This document shows, piece after piece, positions 1-6,594 of a stretch of DNA of 13,941 bases (the first letter of the stretch is position 1; the number at the start of each line of letters is the position of its first letter). The notes below the pieces were generated by a model that worked only from the letters and a program-made list of their open reading frames with translations, was not told the origin of the DNA and searched no databases. Source of the DNA: Micrococcales bacterium UBA2037 (GTDB lineage Bacteria; Actinomycetota; Actinomycetes; Actinomycetales; Microbacteriaceae); the NCBI GenBank assembly GCA_002333405.1, contig DDBH01000013.1, positions 57,917 through 71,857 of the forward strand, given 5' to 3'. The position numbers were made by a program, and so were the translations under genes.

Positions 1-544
1 CAAGATCAACAACGACATTCGCTGGATGGGTTCTGGCCCAAACACTGGACTCGGAGAGCTGCAGCTGCCTGATCTGCAGCCTGGCAGCTCGATCATGCCC
101 GGCAAAGTGAACCCGGTAATTCCGGAGGCGGTGCTCATGGTCTGCGCCAAAGTAATTGGAAACGATGCCACCATCACCTGGGCCGGAGCTAGTGGCAGTT
201 TCGAGCTCAACGTTGCAATTCCAGTGATGGGAAATGCCCTGCTTGAGTCAATCAGATTATTGAGCAACTCGATGAAGGTCATGGCCGACAAGACAATCGA
301 GGGTCTAGAAGTAAATGTTGACAAGGCCAAGGCCTTGGCCGAGTCGAGCCCGTCAATCGTGACCCCACTGAACAAAATCATCGGGTATGAAGCGGCCGCA
401 AAGATTGCCAAGCACGCGGTTGCAAATGGAATCACCGTGAAGCAGGCGACCCTGGACTTGGGATATGTTGATGGCGAAAAGCTGACAGTGGAGCTTCTTG
501 ACAGCCTGCTGGAGGTCTTGCCTATGACCAAGCCGCCTCAATAA
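1..544 (+). CDS. fumC: Fumarate hydratase class II, C-terminal part (5' end outside window)
   Basis: Class II fumarase interconverts fumarate and L-malate in the TCA cycle as a cytosolic homotetramer. The reading frame is open from base 2, and its first residues (KINNDIRWMGSGPN) show that the gene starts before the window. The superfamily signature GSSIMPGKVNP is intact and contains the mobile catalytic serine of the fumarase/aspartase family. The flanking GSGPNTGLGE and LQLPDLQPG segments, and a C-terminal domain with SSPSIVTPLNKIIGYE, fit FumC rather than aspartase or argininosuccinate lyase. About 181 codons are present of a usual 460-470. The last 23 bases overlap the 3' end of the convergent prepilin peptidase gene. 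Aspartase is the main alternative, but the actinobacterial FumC-like wording of the signature region makes fumarase much more likely. Confidence 0.93.
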   Translation, partial: KINNDIRWMGSGPNTGLGELQLPDLQPGSSIMPGKVNPVIPEAVLMVCAKVIGNDATITWAGASGSFELNVAIPVMGNALLESIRLLSNSMKVMADKTIEGLEVNVDKAKALAESSPSIVTPLNKIIGYEAAAKIAKHAVANGITVKQATLDLGYVDGEKLTVELLDSLLEVLPMTKPPQ

Positions 545-1013
545 CAGCTCGCACTGGCAGGACAGAAGTCCCCAGAAAACCGATCAGAAGAAACGGCCCC
601 AGCGGGATTAGCGAACTTGGCTTGAATTTGCCGACAAGCATGCCTGCCAGTCCATACACAGTGGCAATCAGCAGCCCAGCGGAAAGTGAAATCAGGGGCA
701 ACATCAGATGCTGCCAAGCAAGGGCAGCATGCATTGAGGTCAGTAGTTTTATGTCTCCCATGCCAATTGCACCGGCTCGCGCCAAGAGATAGCCCACGAG
801 GAGAGTAAACGCACCCGCAGAAATTGCTGCTGCAAGATTTTGCCACTGCTTTGTGAGCAAAGTAGCCACCGACAAACAGCCAACGGTAAAGAGCAGAGCT
901 GAATAGGTGCAGCGGTTAGGTAGCCGGTGTTCGCGAATGTCAATCCAGGAAAGCGGCACGGGCAACACCGCAATCAGCAACAGCGGCAGAATGCTTAGGT
1001 GTTCTATAGTCAC
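522..1013 (-). CDS. Short A24-family prepilin peptidase
   Basis: Likely membrane aspartic peptidase that cleaves the leader of type IV pilin-like or Flp/Tad pilin precursors on the cytoplasmic side of the membrane. The protein has 163 residues and is mostly hydrophobic, with about five to six membrane segments. It carries both expected aspartates: Asp25 in the SWIDIREHRLPN loop and Asp87 in GMGD (residues 84-87), the GxGD signature. It lacks the N-terminal zinc-binding/methyltransferase half of full PilD enzymes (about 280 residues), so it is the short core form often seen in Actinobacteria. The start is GTG with only a weak ribosome site. The 3' end overlaps fumC on the opposite strand by 23 bases. 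No pilin, ATPase or other pilus gene is in the window, so its substrate cannot be named. Confidence 0.85.
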   Translation of the reverse strand: MTIEHLSILPLLLIAVLPVPLSWIDIREHRLPNRCTYSALLFTVGCLSVATLLTKQWQNLAAAISAGAFTLLVGYLLARAGAIGMGDIKLLTSMHAALAWQHLMLPLISLSAGLLIATVYGLAGMLVGKFKPSSLIPLGPFLLIGFLGTSVLPVRAVIEAAWS

Positions 1014-1065
1014 CGAAACAAAGCTAGGTCGTTCCCTGGTGGGACGCTACGAGTTATCCCCAGAG

Positions 1066-2442
1066 CTAGTCGAGCAGGTCTGTCACCAATGCTGCGATTT
1101 CGCTGCGCTCAGACCTAGTCAGAGTTATGTGGCTAAAAATCGACTGACCCTTTAGCGTCTCCACAACCGAGGCCACTCCGTCATGACGCCCAACTCTCAG
1201 GTTGTCTCGTTGTGCAACGTCGTGAGTAAGCACGACCCGCGACTTTTGACCAATGCGTGACAGCATTGTCAACAGCACATTTCGCTCCAGCGACTGAGCC
1301 TCGTCGACAATGACGAAGGTGTCGTGAAGCGAGCGACCGCGGATGTGAGTAAGAGGCAAAACCTCCAGAATCCCGCGGTTCATTACTTCGTCGATAACCT
1401 CTTTCGAGACCAGCGCACCCAGCGTGTCAAAGACAGCCTGGGCCCAAGGGTTCATCTTTTCGGCTTCTGAGCCAGGCAGGTAACCAAGCTCTTGGCCGCC
1501 CACTGCAAACAGTGGTCGGAACACCATGATCTTCTTGTGTTGACGTCGCTCCAACACTGCCTCGAGGCCGGCACAAAGTGCCAGGGCGCTCTTGCCAGTT
1601 CCGGCTCGTCCTCCAAGGGACACGATTCCCATGTCTGGGTCTAGCAAAGAGTCGATGGCCAATCGCTGCTCAGCCGAACGTCCGTGCATTCCAAACATTT
1701 CTCGGTCGCCTCGAACCAGCTTGACGGTTCGATTCTCGGTTATCCGACCAAGTGCGCTGCCGCGCTCAGAAGTTAGAACTAGACCGGTGTTTAGAGGTAG
1801 TTCCTTGGCGCTGTCAATCACCAGCTCTTCATTGTCGTAAAGGTTCGCCATCTCATCACCCGATAGCGAAAGCTCCGAAACTCCACTCCACTCCTCGGTG
1901 GCAAGTTCGTGGAGGTATTCTTCGGCATTCAAACCGATCGATGAAGCCTTAACGCGCATCGGGAGGTCCTTGGAAACAAGCGTTACCTCGAAGCCTTCAT
2001 TTTGAAGGTTGGCTGCAACCGCAAGAATTCTTGAATCGTTGTCACCAAGCTGAAAACCGGCAGGCAAAATGCTCTGCTCGATGTGGTTCAGCTCCACTCG
2101 AAGGGTTCCTGATTCACCAACCGTTACAGGGAAGTCCAACCGTTCGTGCTTTTTCCTCAGGTCATCAAGCAGCCTGAGGGCCTTGCGCGCAAAGAACCCG
2201 ATTTCTAAATCGTTTCGCTTCTTTTCGAGTTCGTTGATCACGACTATCGGCAGAACAACTTCATGTTCGGCAAAGCGGAACATCGCCTTTGGATCGGACA
2301 GCAGGACCGAGGTGTCTAGTACGAAAGTTCGCACCTTGGTTTGCGGGGTTTGCTTTTTGGCCTTTATTGGAGTCTTCACCACCTCAGGAGCCTTGGGCTT
2401 TCCAGCACTGGACGGGGTTCGAGGTGAAAAACTATTTGCCAA
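1066..2442 (-). CDS. PIN domain-PhoH ATPase (PhoH2-like)
   Basis: This is a fusion of an N-terminal PIN-type RNase domain and a C-terminal PhoH NTPase, the architecture known as PhoH2 in mycobacteria, where it is described as an RNA helicase/ribonuclease. Residues 1-38 are a basic, proline-rich tail. The PIN domain follows, with its acidic residues at Asp43 (FVLDTSVLLSD), Glu71 (INELEKKR), Asp134/Asp136 (GDNDSRIL) and Asp159 (VSKDL). The PhoH domain has Walker A GGRAGTGKSA (277-286), a Walker B-like FVIVDEAQ (376-383) and the C-terminal block VVLTHDVAQRDNLRVG. At 458 residues it is full length. The start is TTG, supported by an AAGGAG ribosome site five bases upstream. No small antitoxin-like ORF precedes it, unlike the mycobacterial phoAT-phoH2 pair. 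Its physiological role here is unknown. Confidence 0.9.
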   Translation of the reverse strand: MANSFSPRTPSSAGKPKAPEVVKTPIKAKKQTPQTKVRTFVLDTSVLLSDPKAMFRFAEHEVVLPIVVINELEKKRNDLEIGFFARKALRLLDDLRKKHERLDFPVTVGESGTLRVELNHIEQSILPAGFQLGDNDSRILAVAANLQNEGFEVTLVSKDLPMRVKASSIGLNAEEYLHELATEEWSGVSELSLSGDEMANLYDNEELVIDSAKELPLNTGLVLTSERGSALGRITENRTVKLVRGDREMFGMHGRSAEQRLAIDSLLDPDMGIVSLGGRAGTGKSALALCAGLEAVLERRQHKKIMVFRPLFAVGGQELGYLPGSEAEKMNPWAQAVFDTLGALVSKEVIDEVMNRGILEVLPLTHIRGRSLHDTFVIVDEAQSLERNVLLTMLSRIGQKSRVVLTHDVAQRDNLRVGRHDGVASVVETLKGQSIFSHITLTRSERSEIAALVTDLLD

Positions 2443-2447
2443 CTTGG

Positions 2448-2453
2448 CTCCTT
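2448..2453 (-). promoter_or_regulatory. Ribosome binding site deciding the TTG start of the PIN-PhoH gene
   Basis: On the minus strand AAGGAG lies five bases before a TTG codon that opens the long PIN-PhoH frame. There is no competing ATG nearby, so this strong site fixes the start. Confidence 0.75.
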
Positions 2454-2542
2454 TGCGGTGAACCTGTCAACAATCTAAACCTTGGAGATTCTGCGAAATG
2501 CAACCAACACGCCGAAAAGATAATCGTTTACCTAAGCGAAAT

Positions 2543-3304
2543 CTAACTTCCGAATCGACGGTGACGACGCTGAAAATCACGGAGCGCTCGAAGAAAATCC
2601 ACTCGCCTAAAATCTGGCCAGAGTGCCTCTGCGAAATAGAACTCGCTGTTTGCGCTTTGCCACAGCAAGAAGCCGCTCAAGCGCTGTTCACCGCTAGTTC
2701 TAATCAGGAGGTCTGGATCCGGCTGTCCGCCAGTGTAGAGATTTTCGGCAATCAATTCCGGAGTCATGATCTCGGCAAGCTGATCAATGGTGCTTCCCTG
2801 TTGAGCGTGCTTGCGCAAAATGCTTCGCATTGCATCGGCAATCTCCTTGCGCCCTCCATAGGCAATTGCGAGATTCACATGCGGTCCGGGGTTATCAGCG
2901 GTTTTAGCCTCGACTTGCTGCAGCCGAAGGTTGGCCTCTTCTGACAGCGAATCGCGGTCCCCCACAACCTGCAGTTTCCAGCGCCCAATTTGAGCAAGCT
3001 CCTCGGCCAGACCGACGATTATGCCGATTAGCTCCTCGAGCTCCAGGGCCTTCCTGCCAATCAAGTTGTCGGTTGACAGTAGGTAAAGGGTGACGTGGGA
3101 TATTCCAAGCTCTGAGCACCAGGACAGGAACTCTGTTATTTTCTTGGCCCCGGCAGCATGGCCCTGGCCGGCTGCATCGAAGCCCTGTTCTTTAGCCCAC
3201 CTTCGGTTACCATCAACGAGCACGCCGACATGCTTTGGCATTTGGTCAGAGGGGAGCCCTCGTTCCAGCAGTTTTGAGTAGAGACCATAAACGAGCTTTT
3301 GCAC
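2543..3304 (-). CDS. uppS: Isoprenyl transferase (cis-prenyl diphosphate synthase, UppS/Z-FPP synthase family)
   Basis: This enzyme condenses isopentenyl diphosphate in the Z configuration onto an allylic primer to make polyprenyl diphosphate, the lipid carrier path for cell-wall synthesis. Family landmarks are present: catalytic Asp31 in VDGNRRWAK (30-38), STDNL (77-81), RTSGEQRLSGF (202-212) and NSEFYF, whose Glu221 helps bind metal. The length of 253 residues is normal. The STDNL motif, rather than STENW, resembles the short-chain Z-farnesyl diphosphate synthase branch (Rv1086 type) and not the long-chain decaprenyl enzyme; this subfamily call is from memory. The start is GTG. It diverges from the TrhA gene with a gap of only 6 to 45 bases depending on the TrhA start, the same pairing remembered for Rv1085c/Rv1086. 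If this is the only cis-prenyl synthase in the genome, it could also make the long-chain product. Confidence 0.92.
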   Translation of the reverse strand: MQKLVYGLYSKLLERGLPSDQMPKHVGVLVDGNRRWAKEQGFDAAGQGHAAGAKKITEFLSWCSELGISHVTLYLLSTDNLIGRKALELEELIGIIVGLAEELAQIGRWKLQVVGDRDSLSEEANLRLQQVEAKTADNPGPHVNLAIAYGGRKEIADAMRSILRKHAQQGSTIDQLAEIMTPELIAENLYTGGQPDPDLLIRTSGEQRLSGFLLWQSANSEFYFAEALWPDFRRVDFLRALRDFQRRHRRFGS

Positions 3305-3310
3305 CTCTGA

Positions 3311-4078
3311 ATGCTACCTGAATCTGCCAGATGCCTTAGCCTTGGAGACATGGTTGAAGCTCAGGGTCCGGATCCACTGTACGTTCCGCTAGGGCAGCTC
3401 AAGGGGTCCGTTACCCAGGATGAGGAACGACCGAGCTGGCGAGGCTGGATCCACACCGGAGTGCTTCCGTTCGTGGTCGCTGCCGGAATAATTCTGATTA
3501 TTTTTTCTGACGGCTGGCAGGCCAAAACTGCGGCCGCCGTTTACTTCGCAAGTTCACTGCTGCTTTTTGGAAACTCGGCTTTGTATCACCGCTTCAAGTG
3601 GCGGCCACTGACCAAGGTGATTCTGAAACGAATTGACCACTCGAACATATTCCTGTTGATTGCTGGAACCTACACGCCTATGGCCGTTGGTGCTTTGTCT
3701 GCGGACAAGGGATTCTGGTTGCTGGTTTCGGTCTGGTCGATAGCCGCCTTGGGAATTGGCTTCCGTATTTTTTGGATCAACGCACCTAGGTGGCTCTATG
3801 TTCCGATCTATTTGGCGATGGGGTGGATCGCGGTCTTTTTCGTTCCAGATTTCTTGGAGACCAACTGGATCATGATGACCCTAGTGATTGCTGGCGGATT
3901 GATGTATTCAGTCGGTGCCGTTATCTACGGACTCAAAAAACCGAACCCATTCCCAAAGCACTTCGGCTTCCATGAGATTTTCCACGCACTAACAGTGACC
4001 GCATTCTTCTGTCACTGGAGCGCAGCTCTGATTATTGGGCTGGATCCTCTGGTGGGCTCGATCGCTTTGGCTTCTTAG
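3311..4078 (+). CDS. trhA: TrhA/hemolysin III family membrane protein (PAQR superfamily)
   Basis: Polytopic inner-membrane protein of the hemolysin III/PAQR superfamily, with about seven predicted helices. The conserved polar residues of the family are visible: Ser89 and His93 in NSALYHR, Asp109 and His110 in RIDHSNIF, the GTYTP loop at 119-123, and His221/His225/His235 in FGFHEIFHALTVTAFFCHW; these form a putative zinc site. Bacterial members have been linked to membrane homeostasis and historically to haemolysis, but the biochemical activity is unsettled. The start is ambiguous. ATG 3311 has no ribosome site, while ATG 3350 (residue 14, MVEAQG) lies closer to where conserved sequence begins and is preceded by a TAGCCT hexamer seven bases away, compatible with a leaderless mRNA. 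The 3' end overlaps the convergent small membrane protein gene by 47 bases. Confidence 0.88.
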   Translation: MLPESARCLSLGDMVEAQGPDPLYVPLGQLKGSVTQDEERPSWRGWIHTGVLPFVVAAGIILIIFSDGWQAKTAAAVYFASSLLLFGNSALYHRFKWRPLTKVILKRIDHSNIFLLIAGTYTPMAVGALSADKGFWLLVSVWSIAALGIGFRIFWINAPRWLYVPIYLAMGWIAVFFVPDFLETNWIMMTLVIAGGLMYSVGAVIYGLKKPNPFPKHFGFHEIFHALTVTAFFCHWSAALIIGLDPLVGSIALAS

Positions 4079-4328
4079 GGGGTTCCGGGCGATCCGGTTT
4101 AGAAATCTCTAGGCCTTCTAGCTCTTCGGCCGCGAGCTTCGCCCTGATTTCGGTGCGGTATCTGGTTCGCCGCACTCTTCTGTTCATGTCAAAAAACAAC
4201 AACACAGCCAATGCTGAAATTGCAAAGGTGATTACGAATCCGATGGTTCCAGGTGAGTTGTAGTTGTCATCAGGAACCGGGGTCGGTGTGGTTGTTGCTT
4301 CAATCAGAATCGAAAATAGGAAATCCAT
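4032..4328 (-). CDS. Small single-helix membrane protein, conserved actinobacterial type, function unknown
   Basis: This 98-residue protein has a short Thr/Pro-rich outer segment (about 10-28), one hydrophobic helix (about 29-46, IGFVITFAISALAVLLFF), then a basic stretch (MNRRVRRTRYRTEIRAK) and an acidic/proline-rich cytoplasmic tail. The arginine cluster straight after the helix predicts an outside-N, inside-C orientation. From memory, similar proteins with a PGxxGF - helix - MNRRxRR pattern sit next to mca in other Actinobacteria (Rv1083 position). I assign no function. There is no Shine-Dalgarno sequence before the ATG; an AATACT hexamer ends six bases upstream, suggesting a leaderless transcript. 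The final 47 bases overlap trhA on the other strand. The window has no mca next to it, although its expected neighbours on both sides are present. Confidence 0.8.
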   Translation of the reverse strand: MDFLFSILIEATTTPTPVPDDNYNSPGTIGFVITFAISALAVLLFFDMNRRVRRTRYRTEIRAKLAAEELEGLEISKPDRPEPPKKPKRSSPPEDPAQ

Positions 4329-4334
4329 GTCTCA

Positions 4335-4340
4335 AGTATT
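4335..4340 (-). promoter_or_regulatory. Possible -10 element for a leaderless small membrane protein mRNA
   Basis: AATACT on the minus strand matches the -10 consensus TATAAT at four of six positions and ends six bases before the ATG, the spacing expected if transcription starts at the start codon. No convincing -35 is seen. This is a weak call based on spacing and the lack of a ribosome site. Confidence 0.3.
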
Positions 4341-4367
4341 CCACCTGTGTCGTAGCCTTGTTACAAC

Positions 4368-4760
4368 ATGAGTGGAAATGAAGAGCTGCTAGCTAGTCGC
4401 TATGGCGTCAAGAGCAAGACAAGCCCAAAACGCAATCGCATCCTTGCCTTGGGCGGAATCTTGACCATGATTGCAATCGCTGGTTACTTCGCAGCGGCTA
4501 ACTACTCTCCTGTGTCTTTCAAAGACATTGGGTTTCGAGTTGTGTCTGATTGGCAGACAGAAATTGATTTCGAGCTAACCAAACCCAGTGACCGCACTGT
4601 CATCTGTTCCTTTGAAGCGCTCGACAATAGCTTCGGTGTTGTTGGCTGGAAAGAGCTTGAGTTTGGACCATCGGATTCGCAAACCAACCGCTACACGGTG
4701 ACTGTCAACACTTTTAAAATGGCCGTTACCGGCTTGGTTGACTCCTGCCAGCTGCGTTAG
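4368..4760 (+). CDS. DUF4307 family membrane-anchored protein
   Basis: This 130-residue protein fits the DUF4307 family, a small actinobacterial family usually found beside greA (Rv1081c in M. tuberculosis, from memory). It has an N-terminal cytoplasmic segment with the family-like LASRYG motif (8-13), a basic KTSPKRNR stretch, a single hydrophobic helix (about 25-44), then an extracytoplasmic beta-rich domain of about 85 residues. Two cysteines in that domain (in VICSFEAL and at the C-terminal DSCQLR) could form a disulfide. No function has been established. There is no clear Shine-Dalgarno before ATG 4368; TAGCCT lies nine bases upstream. It is on the same strand as greA, with a hairpin terminator in the 54-base gap between them. 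Confidence 0.78.
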   Translation: MSGNEELLASRYGVKSKTSPKRNRILALGGILTMIAIAGYFAAANYSPVSFKDIGFRVVSDWQTEIDFELTKPSDRTVICSFEALDNSFGVVGWKELEFGPSDSQTNRYTVTVNTFKMAVTGLVDSCQLR

Positions 4761-4770
4761 AGTATTCCGA

Positions 4771-4792
4771 AGCTCGCTTAGCGGGCTGTTTT
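4771..4792 (+). terminator. Small intrinsic terminator between DUF4307 gene and greA
   Basis: AGCTCGC, loop TTA, then GCGGGCT forms a 7-bp stem (4771-4777 with 4781-4787, one G-U pair), followed by GTTTT. It lies 10 bases after the DUF4307 stop codon and 23 bases before the greA start, so it would separate or attenuate transcription between the two genes. The U-run is short, so termination may be partial. Confidence 0.5.
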
Positions 4793-4814
4793 CATACCCG
4801 AAAGAGATTTTCTT

Positions 4815-5321
4815 ATGAGCGACCCAATTCTGCTTACCCAGGCAGCCTACGACCGCCTGATGGAAGAGCTGACTCAGTTGATCACTGTTGAGCGCCACGC
4901 TATTTCTCTGAAGATTCAAGAAGCCCGTGAAGAGGGCGACCTGAAGGAAAACGGCGGCTACCACGCAGCCAAGGAGGAGCAGGGCAAGATGGAGTCGAGG
5001 ATCAATCGCCTCGAGGAGATTCTTGCAAGTGCCGAGATCGGTGAGGCAAACCCTGCAGACGGCATCGTGAAGCAGGGATTGATGGTCAGCTGCAAACTGA
5101 ACGGATTGTCAAAGGACTTCTACCTGGGCAGCCACGAGGTGTTTGAGGGAACCAAGTTTGAAGAACAAATAGAAGACGGAGACCTTGACGTCTACTCTCC
5201 AGACTCTCCAATTGGCGCCGTTGTAATCGGAAAGAAAGTTGGTGACAGCGTCAGCTTCACGGCACCAAACGGAAAAGAGATTAGCGTTGAAATTACCGGA
5301 GTTGCCGGCTTCGACTTCTAG
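4815..5321 (+). CDS. greA: Transcription elongation factor GreA
   Basis: GreA enters the RNA polymerase secondary channel and stimulates cleavage of backtracked RNA, rescuing arrested elongation complexes. The N-terminal coiled coil (about 1-77) carries the diagnostic tip EEGDLKENGGYHAAKEEQ, whose acidic Asp/Glu pair (GDLKEN) positions the catalytic metal. The C-terminal FKBP-like domain (about 80-168) includes SPIGAVVIGKKVGDSV and ends in an ITGVAGFDF strand. The length of 168 residues is close to the usual 158-170. The start is preceded by a weak AAAGAG ribosome site. A hairpin terminator lies just upstream, so greA may have its own promoter. The last four bases overlap the convergent ilvA gene. 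Confidence 0.96.
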   Translation: MSDPILLTQAAYDRLMEELTQLITVERHAISLKIQEAREEGDLKENGGYHAAKEEQGKMESRINRLEEILASAEIGEANPADGIVKQGLMVSCKLNGLSKDFYLGSHEVFEGTKFEEQIEDGDLDVYSPDSPIGAVVIGKKVGDSVSFTAPNGKEISVEITGVAGFDF

Positions 5322-6553
5322 TCCTGAGTCATCCTTGGGCTCAGTCCAGCTTTCTTGAGCGCCGCAAAAACATCGTCTCGATGTTCCTTGCCCCGGGTTT
5401 CAATACTTAGATCGAGCTCGACCTCACTAATTTGTAGACCGTTCCCATGTCTGGTGTGCAGCACCTCAACCACGTTTGCACCGGCTGCTGCAACCGCTTC
5501 AGCGGTCCTGACCAGCTGACCTGGCCTGTCTGGGAGCATTACTGCGATGTTTGTGTAGCGGTCTGATGCAGCCAGACCATGACGAATCACACGCTGCAGC
5601 AAGAGTGGATCGATGTTGCCGCCAGAAAGTATCACGGCGGTTGTTCCCTTGAGCTTTAGCTTCTTAGCCAAGATTGCCGCGACGCCAACAGCGCCGCCAG
5701 CCTCGACCACCATTTTTGCCTTCTCCATTAGCACGACCATGGCCCGAGCAATTTCATCCTCGGTCACGGTCACAACCTTGTCGACATTCTTGGCAATTAG
5801 GTCGAATGGGACTTTTCCTGGCTTTGCAACGGCGATGCCATCGGCAATTGTCGGTGAGATCTTTATTTCGGTTGGCTTGCCCGCCTTTAGAGAAACCGGA
5901 TATGCGGCCGCAGCCTCAGCTTGCACGGCGTAAACATTCACTTTTTTTCCGCGCTGTTTTGCAAGCAGTTTGGCAGCTGTGGCAACACCTGCGGTTAAGC
6001 CTCCGCCACCTAGGCACACCAGGATGTTGTCTACATCCGGAAGCTGCTCCATGATTTCCAAGCCAACCGTTCCCTGGCCCAAGACCACATCAATGTGGTC
6101 AAATGGCGGGATGAAGATAGCACCGGTTTTCTTGGTGAACTCTTGGGCAGCCCGCAAGGTGTCATCGAAAATCGCCCCCGCCAAAACGACTTTGGCACCA
6201 AAGTCCAAGGTCGCCTGATACTTCGGCAATGAGGCGCCGATTGGCATAAAAATCGTTGCCTTGATTCCCAGCTGCTCTGCCGCATAGGCGACTCCCTGGG
6301 CATGGTTGCCGGCCGAAGCTGCAACGACTCCCTTTTTCTTGTCCGCAGCCGACAGCTTGGAAAGAATGTTGTAAGCACCTCGTAGTTTGTAGGAACCGGT
6401 GCGCTGCAGGTTCTCACACTTGAAGCTCACCTTGCTGCCTGAGAGCTCTGTTAGGTAGTCACTTTCAAGCATCGGCGTCTTGATGGCAATGCCGCTAACG
6501 GTTTTCGCTACCCGCTGGAAATCATCAAGAGTTGGAGTCGTGGTTGGTGCCAT
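5318..6553 (-). CDS. ilvA: Threonine ammonia-lyase with C-terminal ACT domain
   Basis: PLP-dependent enzyme that deaminates L-threonine to 2-oxobutanoate and ammonia, the first step toward isoleucine or a catabolic step. The PLP lysine is Lys56 in TGSYKLRGA. Other landmarks are the SAGNHAQG substrate loop (80-87), the phosphate-binding glycine loop CLGGGGLTAG (180-189), and SGGN (310-313), which contacts the pyridine ring. A single ACT-like regulatory domain occupies about 334-408 (IAVMLPDRPGQL onward). The length of 411 residues fits the one-ACT form of about 400-410 residues rather than the 500-residue two-domain IlvA of E. coli. This form is found in both biosynthetic and catabolic (TdcB-like) roles, so the physiological direction is uncertain. 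GAAGG lies seven bases before the ATG. The stop overlaps convergent greA by four bases. Confidence 0.94.
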   Translation of the reverse strand: MAPTTTPTLDDFQRVAKTVSGIAIKTPMLESDYLTELSGSKVSFKCENLQRTGSYKLRGAYNILSKLSAADKKKGVVAASAGNHAQGVAYAAEQLGIKATIFMPIGASLPKYQATLDFGAKVVLAGAIFDDTLRAAQEFTKKTGAIFIPPFDHIDVVLGQGTVGLEIMEQLPDVDNILVCLGGGGLTAGVATAAKLLAKQRGKKVNVYAVQAEAAAAYPVSLKAGKPTEIKISPTIADGIAVAKPGKVPFDLIAKNVDKVVTVTEDEIARAMVVLMEKAKMVVEAGGAVGVAAILAKKLKLKGTTAVILSGGNIDPLLLQRVIRHGLAASDRYTNIAVMLPDRPGQLVRTAEAVAAAGANVVEVLHTRHGNGLQISEVELDLSIETRGKEHRDDVFAALKKAGLSPRMTQD

Positions 6554-6594
6554 TAGAAAACCTTCAATCTAAGCGTGAAAGAAAGTCTAGCGAT

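Noticed and set aside
1031..1045. Hairpin-like GTTCCC-TGG-TGGGAC between the prepilin peptidase and PIN-PhoH genes as a terminator.
   Set aside because: The stem depends on a wobble that is lost on the minus strand, where both genes are read, and no T-run follows.
2498..2944. 148-codon plus-strand ORF opposite the cis-prenyl transferase gene.
   Set aside because: It lies mostly antisense to a clearly conserved enzyme and its translation has no recognisable domain.
4575..4964. 129-codon minus-strand ORF across the DUF4307/greA junction.
   Set aside because: It is antisense to two conserved genes, spans the hairpin terminator and shows no family features.
5613..6218. Several plus-strand ORFs (82-126 codons) opposite ilvA.
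   Set aside because: They are low-complexity shadows of the ilvA coding strand with no ribosome sites or motifs.
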